Part shown: positions 12,042-24,000 of the stretch, one piece after another
Position numbering within the stretch: the first letter of the stretch is position 1
How the letters are laid out: each line of letters begins with the position of its first letter
From: Lasioglossum baleicum
Lineage: Eukaryota > Arthropoda > Insecta > Hymenoptera > Halictidae
Assembly (NCBI RefSeq): GCF_051020765.1
Contig: NC_134935.1
Coordinates: 7,689,579 to 7,753,578 of the forward strand
DNA: 64,000 nucleotides
Direction of reading: 5' to 3'
Notes under the pieces: generated by a model
Databases searched by the model: none
What the model was told of the DNA's origin: nothing
What the model saw: the letters and a program-made list of their open reading frames with translations, nothing else
Made by a program: the position numbers and the translations under genes

Positions 12042-13051
12042 TGGACGGATAGATCATGGATAGTTTAGCGTGTATCATCGGTGGCGCAGGTACGAAACGT
12101 GTGAAATAAAATTGTCCCGAACTCCTGTGGACCTAAAATCGAACAAAGGAGTCGGAAGTTGTTCGAACGTGCGGGGAAATCGAATTAGCGATAGGTATCA
12201 GTTTCGACCGTAGGTTGGACGGCTGGCCGCGTGAATCACGGCGTTGGAAGCAGCGTGCACAGAGAAAACCTTGTCCGTATATCGAGGATCGAAGAGTCCG
12301 TCGTAATTCGCGAACAAACGTCCGAAACATTTTACGCATCCGCTATCGGGGCTGCGAACAAACGTCGAGTCCTAGAGCACTGCTGCCGCAGCAGCGGCTC
12401 GTCGTTCGCGAGAAACAGTTGCGTCACCGCTTGTAAACGCGCGGAAATAACGCGATCCTGTTTTACGGGTATCGTGTCGGCGGAATGTTTTTACGGTTAA
12501 CGGAACGGGTATACACGGTTTTGTGTATTTTTTTCGTTTGTGTTGTTCCTCCCTGGCCGTGTTCGTTTCGTTGTAACTCGTCCGCGGAACGTATCCGCGA
12601 CACGATAAGCCGAACCTAGTTCCGCCATTGAATTAACGCCGCGGCGCCGGGAGTTATTTCCAATTTGCACGGAATCGCGATCGATCCTCCCGGAAAAAAA
12701 ATAAACGCGTCGATCGTGATCGGCAGAGAAAAAAATTGCGACGGTTTACATCGGCCGCTCACCACGGCGACGCGACGTGGTGACCAATTACAGATGCAGT
12801 TTGCATTTATAATCCCGTTTCCGATAACACCGGCTCGCAACTCTTTTCTCTGGACACTCGGCGCGATTAATCCGACGCTCTGTTAGCGCTGATAACGAAT
12901 CGCAATTTCTCTCGCTTCGCCCTTTGTCTCAGCATTACTCCAGATGGACATCTTGTTCTTTATCGATCTCTGCATTGTCGAGAAATGGAAAGGCGCATCC
13001 CGCACCCCTGCGATCCTCCGAATCCCCAAGAAATAAGGGTTGGTGAAGCAA
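12042..13051. other. GC-rich non-coding island
   Basis: Several short ORFs on both strands at 12133-12886 overlap in CpG-rich sequence. I see no domain or repeat. A 5-prime exon or promoter cannot be excluded but nothing supports one. Confidence 0.45.
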
Positions 13052-13059
13052 CTTGTATG

Positions 13060-13759
13060 CAGTGTCGCCAGATGAGGGGATTCACGGTGAAATGATGTAC
13101 CCCCTCTCTGATGACCAGAGTAATATGCGACACGTTGCGCGTGCGCGACGGGGACTCAACAATGACATGACATTTCGCAGGTTTTAGGTTATTGCCGCGT
13201 AAAATTCATCCACTTACTTATTTCACATACTATGTAATTATTGATCCCTTTATGTCTATGTTGCGAGTTGTATTTCTTTAAAATGTAACGTTACAAATAA
13301 AACATAATTTGTCAATTTATCATGTAGAAGAAAAATGAGAGAATTTATTATCCCAGTCTCTTTGATGCAATTATTTTTGAGGAGCGTATGAGGGTTAACA
13401 GTGTTAAAATATATTATGATTTATTGATTTTACTGGAATGTAACTCAGTACTACATACATACAGATTTCAAGATTTTTTCAATTGTACATATAAATAGTA
13501 AGCATTCATACTTCGCTTCACGACTGAAACTCCCACGTGTTACAATTAATTTTATTTATAATAAAGAATGTTTACAGTCTCTATTTAGAACGACCCACAT
13601 GATTCATTTCATTAAGTAGGTACATGTACATAATAGGTACGATACGATACGCGGCAATAACCTAAAACCTGCGAAATGTCACATATTACTCTGGTCATCA
13701 GAGAGGGGGTACCTTGTATTCCCCTCGAGTGACGGTTCGGTCACTTTCTGGCGACACTG
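13060..13759. mobile_element. hAT-like non-autonomous element, 700 bp, with 8-bp target duplication
   Basis: It begins CAGTGTCGCCAGA and ends TCTGGCGACACTG, flanked on both sides by CTTGTATG (13052-13059 and 13760-13767). An 8-bp duplication with CAG-type termini is the known hAT signature. The inverted arms run inward over roughly 120-140 bp, including ACCAGAGTAATATG and AACCTAAAACCTGCG with their complements. The AT-rich middle has no transposase ORF. The duplication is perfect, so the insertion is not very old. A lone end of the same family is at 8738-8799. Confidence 0.8.
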
Positions 13760-13767
13760 CTTGTATG

Positions 13768-16700
13768 CAGTCATTCCGCGCCGTATTGCTTCGCTTACAG
13801 AGAAAGGACTCGCAATTACAAAACAATATCTACCTAACAGTGGCGCTTAACGTTCGATAAATCCAGAGTTAAAGTTGAAATCAGTGCGTGATGGAGTTCG
13901 ATTGAGGCGATGCAATTTCAAAATGGAATTCATTCCCTGGCAGAAGGGAACACATTCCCTCCAGAGACGACGACAATCTCGATCGAAAGGAAACCGATGC
14001 GGTCATTCTAATCCGGCGGAAAGCCTCCGGTTCGAATCGACTTTTTCCAAAGCCTAGCCTCGCTTTGATACCGGAACCGAATCCGATAAACGAAGCGCGA
14101 GAAGACGCGAAAACGGAACCGCGTAGAACGTTGCCGTGTGTTCGGTTGCATAGGAAAAGCTGCAGCGCTGCAGTTGGCGAGCGGTAGTTGCAGTGGCAAT
14201 AACGGCCGTCTTCATTACACGGTCTCCAGGTAAACGGCTAGGCCCGATGAAGACCAGCGACCTGGAGCTGTTTCTTTGAGCGACTTTGCCTCGCCTTCTT
14301 TGCCTCGCCTTCTCTGCCTCGCTTCTTTGCCTCGGCACGCCTCCAGCGTGTCGTTAAGAAGCATCCACTTCGCTTAATTCGCCCCTAATGAAATTATTAA
14401 GTCCGCGGGACCGTTCCGACGCCGCTCGCGTTGCATCTAGCGCGTGAAAGGAACGCGAGCGACCCAACAATGCAAAGAACTCTCCTCTCGCTCGCCACTT
14501 TCGACGGTCCTTTCCCTTTGAGCTCTCCCTCGCCGCTTCAAATTTACCTCCGCTTTGCTCGCGAGCCCTCTCTTTTTTTCTTCTTTACGACTGACAGTTA
14601 GACGAGAACCGCAATACCAGAAATTGTGCGATCGTTCCGTTTCGTTTCGTTCCGTGAGTTTTCGCGCCTACTTCGTTATCGTCCCTAATTCGCTCTGGTC
14701 CCACTTCACCCAAAATTTCAACACCCAAATGCCACTCGTGTCGAGTATAGGTTTATCGAAATTATACACACTACGCATAGAATTTACTTAAGCATCTAAA
14801 ATAGTGACTAAAATTGATCTTTACTACCACTTTCTTATGGAATATCTAACGTTTAAGTTAAAAACTACCTATGCGGAAACTTGCCAATATCAAACTAACA
14901 TTATAGAAAAGTATGTGTAATTATGAAAGTGGTCGAACAAGGAAAAGAAAGAAATTTTCGTATGTTAAAGAACTGAAAAAATTATTTGACACGTATATTT
15001 TATAGCTGCCGATATTCATGATGAGGGGGTGAAAATAGCCATCAAAGAAAAATGAAAAATCCATTTTATCAAATATCTCCGAAACCATTAGGCCTAGACG
15101 AAAATTTCAAAATCCAATTTCTATGGCAAATCTTTTACTCTACACTGATTTATAAAAAATAATTAGTTTCAAAAATGATCTAGTTCAAAATAATGTGATG
15201 TGGCATAGCTGATAAACTCATGTTTCTTTAATTTTCACTTAGACCACTTTCATCTGATATCTTTGATCTGATAAAAACATGAATCGCAAAATTGACTTTC
15301 AGTTTGAATCTTAAGATCAAAATTGTGTTGTTAGTGTTTGGAGTCTTTTCAGTCAGAAAAATGTCGGAAATATGTTCGCAAGTGTTTCGTAAGAAAAATA
15401 ATTGAACGCAAGAAGCTTGATCCTGACAACGTGATTGAAATGATATTGGATCCCCTGGCGACGGGAAATGCAGTATCGGTTCAGTCTCGTTCCGGAAATA
15501 ATCGCGACGCGTTCCGCTTTAAGTTTCCATTCCGCGCGGCAGTAGTGGGACAGGGTTAAAAAAATAGGTTTTTCGTCGGACGTCCCCTCGGGCTGCTTTA
15601 TTGGCCGCATAATACTCGCCGCTGCTGAATTATTCACGCGCTGAACTGCGCCGCGATATCGATTCGAATAAACTTTGAACTTTGCGCTTTGTGGACGCCG
15701 CCCGGCCTCGAGCTTCTTGTTGAAACACGCTGACCGAAATTAATAGGGTCACTGAAACCTCGGTTGATAAGGGCATTTTTTACTGTACGAAACTATACAA
15801 AGCTCTATTTATTTCTTTCGCCGTCAAAAGATTTTCCAAAATTGCAAATTCATCTCCGATAGTTCTAGTAGCGTTTCAGTTGTCTCATCGTCTTCTCATT
15901 TCTATTTTATTTTCGAGTAGAATAACATTTCAGAAATCTTAAAATTCAGGGTGATAAACTACAGACCTCGAGCTTCAAAATGAGCCTAGACAGAGGACCG
16001 TACGATTTTTTTCTACAAACCTACAGCAGTTCAAAAACCCACTTTCGACTAACCCGTAAAAATTCGATTATCCTGCAATAAAAAGCACGTATCTGAATTA
16101 CAGGTTTACGAATGATTTCGCAACAATTTTCGCGAGTTACCAGGGGCCAACAGGAATCGGTCCAGAAAATCTCATCAAATTCTGCCGGGTATTTCCGGAG
16201 TTATAGGATTTTTTTCGGAGGCGAGACGGCTGGCGCCGTTAGAATTGGCGAGGATCCCGGCGCAGGAATGGCTTTCGCGGAGTTGGCGTAATCTCGATGA
16301 CCGTGGGGAGGAAGGGAGGGGAGGGATACATTTTTCTCGCGTTCCCGAACCGCTGGGCAAGAGATTCCCCGAACTTCCTCGCGCGATCCTCGGCGAGTTC
16401 TCTCTTAATTGTTTTCTCGGATCCCCGGACAGGAAACGTTTCCGCGGTCGCAGGCGATCCCGACTTTGCATCGTTCCCGCGTAAAACGGTCGCTCCGGTG
16501 AAACTGCGCTTGTGGGGGTGGTTGCTCGTAAACTTTTTATCGCGGTTTATCACGCGTGAACAGCAGCCCCGTGCTCGACTTATCCCCGTTGGAATTTTTC
16601 ATTAGCCCCGATTACGAGGCGCTTCGGCCCGTAACGCGACGCGCTACTACTGTTTCCGCAGTAATTACGGGGCCCCCGTGTAATTCCCGCGTTCTTGCGA

Positions 16701-16924
16701 TTGTGTCCCGTTACAGGGCCATTAGCCAGCCCTTCGTAAGACTACACCGCCCCCAAGGGACGCCCACAAGCTTCTTCCTCGCCACCGGAATCCGATTAGC
16801 CAAGCTTTCGTGCACGCAGACTTCGGAAAATTCTTCTGATGCCACTTCCTTTTTTCTGTGCTCGACGTACAGTGACTCGCAGTGACAGTTACTATGATCA
16901 AAACGTCTTTATCCCCAAAAATCA
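13768..16924. other. Non-coding; short minisatellite and degenerate repeat stretch
   Basis: A 15-bp repeat of the form CTTTGCCTCGCCTTC lies at about 14283-14335. About 14770-15330 is AT-rich with weak inverted similarity (GAAAGTGGTC near 14925 against GACCACTTTC near 15243), probably decayed transposon. 15340-16900 is GC-rich with competing ORFs on both strands (for example 16175-16885) and no domain. Confidence 0.45.
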
Positions 16925-16994
16925 TTCATGGCAGTAGATAAAAGAAAATTTATATTTTTTGTACGGCTACATTAAATTCAATGCTTAAATAATA

Positions 16995-17571
16995 TTAGGT
17001 TGTAAAGAAAGTAATGCAGGATTTTTGTTCGTTTGTTTTAATTGCAATTTTATACCAATAAATATCTACCTTAATTTAATGAGTTATATGTCATTTCAAA
17101 GCTTGTTTTACGCTCGATTTAATTATGCTTTTGATATTTAATTTCATTCAAATTTGTATTAAATTATTTGGCTGTCGTTGCCAGCGCGACACTTCTGATA
17201 CCAGCGCTGCACTGTGCATTCGTTGACACTTCCTTTGCCCCATACTTCGTTGATATTCCGAGCCGCTTGAGCGGCACTTCGGCCTAGTTTGAACTCATAG
17301 AAAAAATAATGCGAAAATCGCGTTTTAACATCCTGACATAAAAGCCAAATAATTTGATCAAAATTTGAATAAAATGAAATATCAAAAGCATAATTAAATA
17401 GAGCTTTAATATAATATATTAAAGTGAATAATTTTAACTAATATGATGAAACAAGCTTTAAAATGATATATAACTCATTGAATTAATACTCGTTAAATAT
17501 TTATTTATTGGTATAAAATCGCAATTAAAACAAAGGAACAAGAATCCTGCATTTCTTTCTTTACAACCTAA
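16995..17571. mobile_element. Internally deleted mariner element with TA target duplication
   Basis: The terminal repeats are TTAGGTTGTAAAGAAAG on the left and its complement CTTTCTTTACAACCTAA on the right, with TA directly outside each end (16993-16994 and 17572-17573). Inverted similarity continues inward about 180-200 bp on each side, unusually long for mariner. The centre carries a transposase relic on the minus strand. A full mariner is about 1.3 kb, so more than half is missing. Confidence 0.85.
17184..17320 (-). pseudogene. mariner transposase N-terminal helix-turn-helix fragment
   Basis: The minus-strand translation gives about 43 residues including FYEFKLGRSAAQAARNIN, then EVWGKGSVNE and VQRWYQKCRAGND. 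This is the second helix-turn-helix of the N-terminal DNA-binding region of mariner transposases, which reads terminal repeats. The D,D34D catalytic domain is entirely absent, and the fragment lies between two inverted arms, so it cannot make a working enzyme. Recognition is from the family pattern; a protein search would settle the subfamily. Confidence 0.85.
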
Positions 17572-18062
17572 TATTGTAATTACAAACGAATCAAATTTGA
17601 TTCCATCTAAAAAGAAACGCGTAACATTCATACATATTTGTTAGACTTTATTCAAATCTTCATGACGAGTCTGACTCAACATACGGCAAAGGGATAGAAC
17701 GCAGTAACCTTTCACAAAATTGCAACAGGTGAGCTGAATTTTCTTTTTCGAGATGCTGGAAACATTTTTTTCAGAAATGCTAGAAACGTAGAAGGGACAG
17801 TAAATTTATGTTTTTTGTATGACTACATTTAAGTCAATGCTTGAATATGGATTAAAAGCGAATCAAATTTTATTTCACCTAAAAAGAAACGCGTAACATT
17901 CATATTTGTTAGACATAATTAAAATCTTCATGACGAGTTTGACTCTTTGAAATGCGGCAACGGGTTCAAACACAGTGACCTTTCACAAAATTGCAACAGG
18001 TGAGGTGAATTTTCTTTTTCGAGATGCTGGAAACATTTTCTTCAGAGAGGTTAGAAACCGTA

Positions 18063-19692
18063 GCTTTTATCATCTCGAAGAGCAGCCTCGCATTTTCTGA
18101 TATGGCGTAGAGAAAACGCGAGTTGTGCCCATAGTGCGACAAGCTCTCTTATGATAATAATTCTGCTGCACAGTGCGCTGTCTCAGAGAATTCGATAACG
18201 TTGAAGGGTGTTTACGAGGGCTGCTCGTCGAGCATGCACTTCCGGTTGGCTTCCTCCGCCTGTCAGTTCTACATGGTTCCTTTATTAACTTCGATGGCAA
18301 TTTTTCTCGTGGAAGGAACGAAAATATACTGCTTGCTTTGTCAGTCAAATAATTATAAACGACGAAGACACTCGAGCTAACGGAGCTGGCGTAAAATATC
18401 ATTCAAGACAAGAGATTTAATATCGTCGGAACATCCTCTCAGGATGACAAACATCCTCCGAGACTGTAGCATCAAATAAATGATATCTTCCAAATCAAAT
18501 TACTGCATGTTGTGAAAAGAAATTTTTTTCTTCATTTCAAAAGTTGATTAAAGGTTGACAATTTAAAAAATACACTTTGGAATTGTGGAAGTTTCATCGA
18601 ATCGGTTGATGCGGACAAAAACGACACACATTCAACGATGTAATTCGAAAATATGCAATTTTTACCATCTTTAACGCCCTGCCTAACGATTTATTTTACG
18701 GTTTCAATGATTAGAACTTTCTTCGTGGTTCGTACTTCGTAGTTCGAAGAAAATTGATATCTATTGTGTGCCCACATGTTCTCCAATAACGATACATTAA
18801 CGAAACCAAAAAATAATAGAATTTCATCTCGGTTTAAAGGAGCATTGCAGCGTCGACTGATGAAATTTTCCGAATGTATTTAATTGATACAGATGTACGA
18901 AACGAAGAAGTTGTGGAATACAACTTTTATAATCCCGTGCAATTGGAATTTTTGGGAATACTTCTTTTCACAACATGTACTAAACTGATTGCTGTAACTT
19001 CTCAAGGAAATTCAAATTCCGGTATTAAAAAAGTGATCGTCTTTTTAACAGTGTCCGAATCACTGTGTCTCACAGAGAATCGTCTGTTGCGAAACGCCTA
19101 ACTCAGCAAACCTTTTCGGAAGTCGCTCGAAGGACCAAACATCCTTCCAAGATAACAAATGCTATATGCTCTCGCCGTATCTCATGACATGGCCAGGAAT
19201 CGATCTCCCAACTGGTGGTGTGGGGTTCAGTTTATTTCTGCAGGATCGTCGGTGTTTCCCGCGCGACTTAGGATCTTCGGGACGTCGCGTCGGCTGACGA
19301 CGTCGGGCGTCTTCTGTATCGGCAGGATCTTCTCTCGGTAGCAGAGGGAATAATTCTCGAATGATGTATCGGCTGTAGCCGTCGGCGAATACGGCACGTT
19401 CCACGTCACTGGATTTATTTATATTCCCGTCACGTAGCCGGGATCGGAACGTGAAGCGGTAGACAAGGCTCAAATAAGACTGTTATTTCGTGGCGGAGCT
19501 TCGACCGGTAAATTCTAGATGCGATCTATATAGATCTCGTTCTTTCGCTCTCTATCTCTGGAATCTGGAGCATTTATACTATTTACGGACACGTCTGCCC
19601 TGTTTCTGCGTCACGACCTTTTTGGCAATTAATCCTGCCTCGAAATGCGCCATTAAAAGACCGAGCCACTTAATTATCGAGTGGTGACTCAG
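18063..19692. other. Non-coding; scattered repeat traces
   Basis: 18540-18700 shares blocks with 9680-9850 and (AACGATTTATTTTACGGTTTC region) with 63660-63690. 19150-19640 is GC-rich with ORFs on both strands and no domain. Confidence 0.45.
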
Positions 19693-19746
19693 ATTCGCCA
19701 TTAAAAATTGCTGTACTATTATTCAAAATATCGTTTACATCATTCA

Positions 19747-20743
19747 TACTAAATCTACCGCAGGCCTTAAAAATAACTGGTACACATGTTCCCTTATAAA
19801 AATGACAAGATTGATTTTATTTAGACTTTGTGCAGCTCCTACTGTAATATATTCTCCACTAAAGATATCTATACAATCATTTCTTATGACATTATATATT
19901 TTACCACGCTTATATTAGCTTGCCGAGTTGTCGTTCTCGTTGTTGTATGCGTCAAATCTTGTAATCGAATTTTAATCCACTTCGCGATTAGCTAGAGACT
20001 TGAAACTTTAAACATAGCTCAGATCTGGATGGCAATGCAATAGTAAAAAACAAATATTTAAAAAAAACTGTGCGTTCAGGAGAAAAAATAATGTTAATAC
20101 TACCCGTCATACCTCGATCGCGTTCAGCGATCCCCACTCCGCGCGCCAGCGCTCCCTACTCCACTACGCGTTCCCACTCCGACTCATTCCCACTCCACTG
20201 ACACATTTCGCACCGAAGGAGCTCAGTGTGGTGTTCCGTTCATTCAGTTCCAGTTCGGACAATTTCGGACTCCATCAAGAGACGTTATCTCTCGGAGTCA
20301 TCCCCTCATTCTATCTCGCGAACTTTCATATCTTGCGTTTCTATATATTTTACTATTTCATACCAGTATCACTATATCTCGCGTTCCATTAAAAAAAGAC
20401 TTAAAAGTAGGAAATAAAAAAATATATAAAAAAGACTTTTTAAAAACCACGCTTATATTAAAATGCACTAAAAAGGAGAAAATAATTTTTTTAGGTATTA
20501 GTGACTATAAATAAAAGCGTGGAGTGCTAAACTATATTGACGTAATCTTCGTGTGCGCTCCACGCTTTTATTTATAGTCACTAATACCTAAAAAATATTA
20601 TTTTCTCCTTTTCAGTGCATTTTAATATAAGCGTGATTTTGGAAAAGTTTTTTTTATATATAGTTTTTCTATGATATCAATAATCGTAAAACAAAAAATC
20701 TGGAACCGGTCATTCTGACCGGTGATGGTAGGTTCAGTGTTAA
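19747..20743. mobile_element. Middle layer: TTAACACTAAACC-family MITE, itself split
   Basis: The left end is a decayed ACTAAATCTACCG; the right end is GGTAGGTTCAGTGTTAA (20727-20743), preceded by a CCGGTCATTCTGACCGG palindrome. The right end keeps TTAA; the left TTAA has mutated. The composite element at about 19908-20672 sits inside. Confidence 0.65.
19908..20672. mobile_element. Inner layer: composite palindrome-plus-tail element, copy 1
   Basis: The left end (TTACCACGCTTATATTAGC) opens a tail of about 490 bp with an AACTGTGCGTTCAGGAGAAA block, a 'cccactccgactcattccc' block and GCACCGAAGGAGCTCAGTG. A near-perfect palindrome follows at about 20408-20672: ACCACGCTTATATTAAAATG on one arm, its complement on the other, and inner arms TAAATAAAAGCGTGGAG mirrored around a short asymmetric core containing ATATTGACGTAATCTTCGTG. 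Copy 2 (39665-40437) is in the opposite orientation. No transposase. Confidence 0.75.
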
Positions 20744-20788
20744 ATATGTTGGTATCTAATCAATTAAAGAATTAACAAAATTTCATAT

Positions 20789-20990
20789 CTGAACTGCGGA
20801 TTTTTATGCATTTATAAAGAAATTGGCTGAATGAAATATAAAACAGTAAAGCCTTAGAGAAATTCAAGAATGTTGTAACGTTGCTTTTAATGTAACAAAG
20901 TCTTTAAGGGATGAAATCTATTTTTTTGTTATTCCTGCTTCCCAAAATCAATGCAAAACATTTTTATTTCGCATCAGGATCCGCAGTCTA
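20789..20990. mobile_element. TAGACTGCGGAT-family MITE, complete
   Basis: The left end is CTGAACTGCGGATTTTTATG, the right end GGATCCGCAGTCTA. The interior has 'ctttaagggatgaaatct' and 'aaaacatttttatttcgcat'. It follows directly after the nested stack. Confidence 0.75.
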
Positions 20991-21839
20991 TTCATATCCA
21001 TAAAATGAAAATCCATAAAATGGAATTATTTTTGGTCGGAAGAAATCTCTCTATACAGAATTCAGAAGGCGTTACTTTCAGAAAAATTAGCGAAGGCGAC
21101 GTTTTTGATGGATACAAGAAAATGTATGAAATTGTGATTGATCGTCGACGTGTGCTGAAAGCGCAGGCGTCTGCATCGATTTTTACAGAACGGTTGTGGG
21201 TATTTTGCAATGAAAGAATTCTCAAAGGCGGTGGAATGTATGCATACCTAAACCCCCTATCCATAAAATTACCATGAATTTTGAGTATCTCAGAAATAAA
21301 TCGCAAAGAGCACCGTTCTTCATGGTCCATAAATATTCATAAATATTCTTCAAATAAGACAAAGCAAATGAAATTAACAGGAAGACAATTTTGCGAACAA
21401 TACATGATAATTTCCCGGGCGTCTCGTAAAATCCGGGTCGAACAGTCCTCTCGCTTACATTTCACCTTTGTTCCAGACAGTACGACGATATCAGAAACGC
21501 TTTCCCAGACCGATGGGGATTCGGAACAAGAGCTTGTTGCCTCTCGCCGTCTGAGAATGAGCTCTCGATAGTGGGATCGACAGTACAAAAGTATTCTCTA
21601 GATCTCAAAAGCCGGAGGTAGCAGGACATCGGAGACTTTCTCGGCGAACGGTGGATCTCCACTGTGAATAGCGTCTTGGAGAATCGTCGAACGATTCAAC
21701 CGTGGTCCCATATCTGGACTCGATACTCAGGGGAACGTTCGATTTTGGTCTGTTGCTTCTCCTTGACGTCTGACATCGAAACCTTTAACGTGAAATCTCA
21801 GGCTGAATATCAACCTCCATAATTATAGAGATAGGAAGG
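20991..21839. other. Non-coding, AT-rich to mixed
   Basis: The ORF at 20951-21277 begins inside the MITE and has no domain. ORFs at 21281-21662 on both strands compete. Nothing recognised. Confidence 0.45.
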
Positions 21840-22300
21840 CGTGAAAGTAAAAATGTATTGTTTAGAAATATCCTGAAGAAGAATACAGAAAAAGAGATTG
21901 CAGATCTGAAAGGCAATTTTTGACTGACTAATTCTAAGAAGATAATTAAATCTCAGGATAAATTTTGATCCTAATAATTATAAAGGCAGAAAGGGGGCAA
22001 ATTCAAAATTTATTGTTTAGAAATATCCTGAAGAAGAATACAGAAAAAGAGATTGCAAATCTGAAAGGCAACTATTGACTGACCAAGAAGATAATTAAAT
22101 CTCAGGATAAATTTTAATCCTAATAATTATAGAGACAGAAAGGGGGGAAAATAAAAAGTTATTTTTAAAGACAAACTTGTTAGAGGGAGAAATATCCTGA
22201 AGAAGAATACAGAAAAAGAGATTGCAAATCTGAAAGGCAACTCTTGACCGAATAAGAAGATGATTAAATCTCAGGATAAATTTTAATCTAATAAAAATTA
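21840..22300. repeat. Tandem array of about 155-170-bp units, three copies
   Basis: The anchor AAATATCCTGAAGAAG begins near 21866, 22021 and 22190. Units share 'cagaaaaagagattgca', GATCTGAAAGGCAA or close and 'attaaatctcaggataaatt'. The last unit runs into unique sequence. Confidence 0.85.
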
Positions 22301-22842
22301 CATTCTACATTGAATAAATCTGATCAAATCTGAAATTCTTCTGCTAAGCGAAATCTTAATAAAAGTCGGAAATGCGGGAAAATAAATGCATGATAGAAGA
22401 AGCGGCTGGATGATTATCTGGCCGCTACAATTCCGCTTCGCGGAGAGAGGATCTCCGGAATTAGAGGAGAGAGTGAGATGGAAGAGAGACATGGAGAGAC
22501 CGCAACGAAACACGTACGCCGAGGAGAGCGGAATATAAATGCGATCGCTCGCTATGATATTCAGATTAACCTGCGACGTATTTAATGTCCCCGGATGAAT
22601 TCCACTATCGATGCGATCTAAAACGCCCTGTAACAGTCTCGTTGAACCTTCTACCTTCTTTCCCTCGTTTCTTGCAACTACCAACCCCTAATCTTCCAAA
22701 TTACCCACAGACCAAAACCAAGGGTACCAATCTAAGGTCTTCTGGGCCGGCGCGGTGTCGTTTCGACATTTTTATAAACAAATTAGACGAGCATTTTATA
22801 TTAAGATTTTGCACACATACAGTAAGGAGCCATAACTGATTC
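22301..22842. other. Non-coding, single-copy
   Basis: ORFs at 22298-22684 (minus) and 22585-22839 (plus) overlap without domains. Confidence 0.4.
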
Positions 22843-23472
22843 CACACACTTTAAATCAGAACAATTTTTTTATGAATGGACCAAACGACTTCAATTTCTC
22901 TGTTAGTCTAGAAGAATTAGTTTAGTAAATGATGTGTAAAAAATATGTTGAGAAAATGCATTTGGACGGAATTGTGAAAAACAATAGTAAAAATTGATTT
23001 TTACAACTTTTTTAGCTGGGCCAATAACGAAAATTCAGAAGATGTGTCTGGTCAACTGATATAAATTGTATACGCTCTGAAAATTTCATACAAATTAGTT
23101 AATTGGTTTGCGAATTATAAACGATCAAAAGTGGTAATTTGTAGTGTACCATAAAGTAGCAAGTTTTACCATTTTTGATCGTTTATAATTCGTAAACCAA
23201 TTAACCAATTTCAATGAAATTTTCAGGGCGTATATAATTTATACCAGTTGGCAAAACACATGTTTTAAATTTTCGTTATTGGGCCAGCTAAAAAAGTTGT
23301 AAAAATCAATTTTTAATATTGTTTTTCACAATTCCGACCAAATGCATTTTTCCAAAAAAAAAAAAAACTTATTTATTAGACTTCATTTGCTAAACTAATT
23401 CTTGTAGCCTTACAGAGAAATTGAAGTCCTTTGGTCCATTCATATAAAAGTTATTCTGATTTAAAGTGTGTG
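22843..23472. mobile_element. Long-inverted-repeat element of about 630 bp
   Basis: The two arms of about 290 bp are complementary throughout: CACACACTTTAAATCAGA on the left, TCTGATTTAAAGTGTGTG on the right. Inner blocks pair likewise, including TGGGCCAATAACGAAAAT and GATCGTTTATAATTCG. The centre is near 23158. Decayed arm copies are at 32610-32880 (right arm) and 49225-49500 (left arm). Flanking 'acagtaaggagccataactg' resembles Tc1-type ends, so a Tc1/mariner-like foldback is my best guess. Transcribed across, it would fold into a very long hairpin. Confidence 0.8.
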
Positions 23473-23539
23473 TTCCATTCTATATATTTTATATTTGTAT
23501 GGTGAAAGTGAACATTTTCAATTAAATAAATGATAAATG

Positions 23540-24000
23540 CCATAGATCCGTGAAAATCCGGTAGATAAAGATCCCGGATGTGTAAATACAGTTCGATCAA
23601 TCAGATTATGATGAATTTGATTTTGCTTTCCATCAATATCCTCTCGATTTCCTTTTCTGGCTTTAATCGATTTCCTGAATGAACCCGAACTCATTCACTG
23701 TTAATTTATACATTTGATTTTGCCTTGGAGACTTACAAATGCTATTGGTTCATGAAAATCCGGTAGATAAAGGTCCCGGATCTGTAAATGCAGTTTCACC
23801 GATCAGATTATGGGTGAATTCGATTTTTATCAAATTCCTCTTCTCGTTTCTGAATCGCTGTTAATTTGCACGTTTATTTCCGCGCTGCTGATAAACGCGA
23901 TAGACTTGTGAAGACATTGAATAGATAATACGGACAGTGAATACATAGCTTAATTGACACGATCGAGGGTGAATGTGAATTTGATTTCGATTTCGATTTT
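23540..24000. repeat. Degenerate tandem repeat, about 200-bp unit
   Basis: TGAAAATCCGGTAGATAAAG lies at 23551 and 23753, each followed by CCCGGAT, AATGCAGTTT or AATACAGTTC, and 'atcagattatg'. A third, strongly diverged unit seems to start near 23895. Confidence 0.75.

Larger units (their letters stand above)
16925..18062. repeat. Tandem array of about 275-bp units, interrupted by a mariner element
   Basis: Unit 2 (about 17586-17860) and unit 3 (about 17868-18062) share 'aaaaagaaacgcgtaacatt', 'ttcacaaaattgcaacagg' and a TTTCGAGATGCTGGAAACA block, with spacings of 271-282. The end of a first unit lies at 16940-16993 ('cattaaattcaatgctt' against 'catttaagtcaatgctt' at 17826), and the mariner element interrupts it there. 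Confidence 0.75.
19693..20788. mobile_element. Outer layer: TTAACCCT-family MITE fragment split by a TTAA MITE
   Basis: The left piece (19693-19746) carries CGCCATTAAAAATTGCTGTA and 'ttcaaaatatcgtttacat'. The right piece (20744-20768) carries 'gttggtatctaatcaatta'. In the uninterrupted relative at 7112-7260 these two pieces are adjacent. Everything between was therefore inserted later. Confidence 0.65.

Noticed and set aside
14025..14045. GGTTCGAATCGAC, a second T-arm-like motif
   Set aside because: No cloverleaf can be drawn from the surrounding sequence.
20951..21277. 108-codon ORF
   Set aside because: Begins inside a MITE terminal region; no domain; antisense ORF of similar length.
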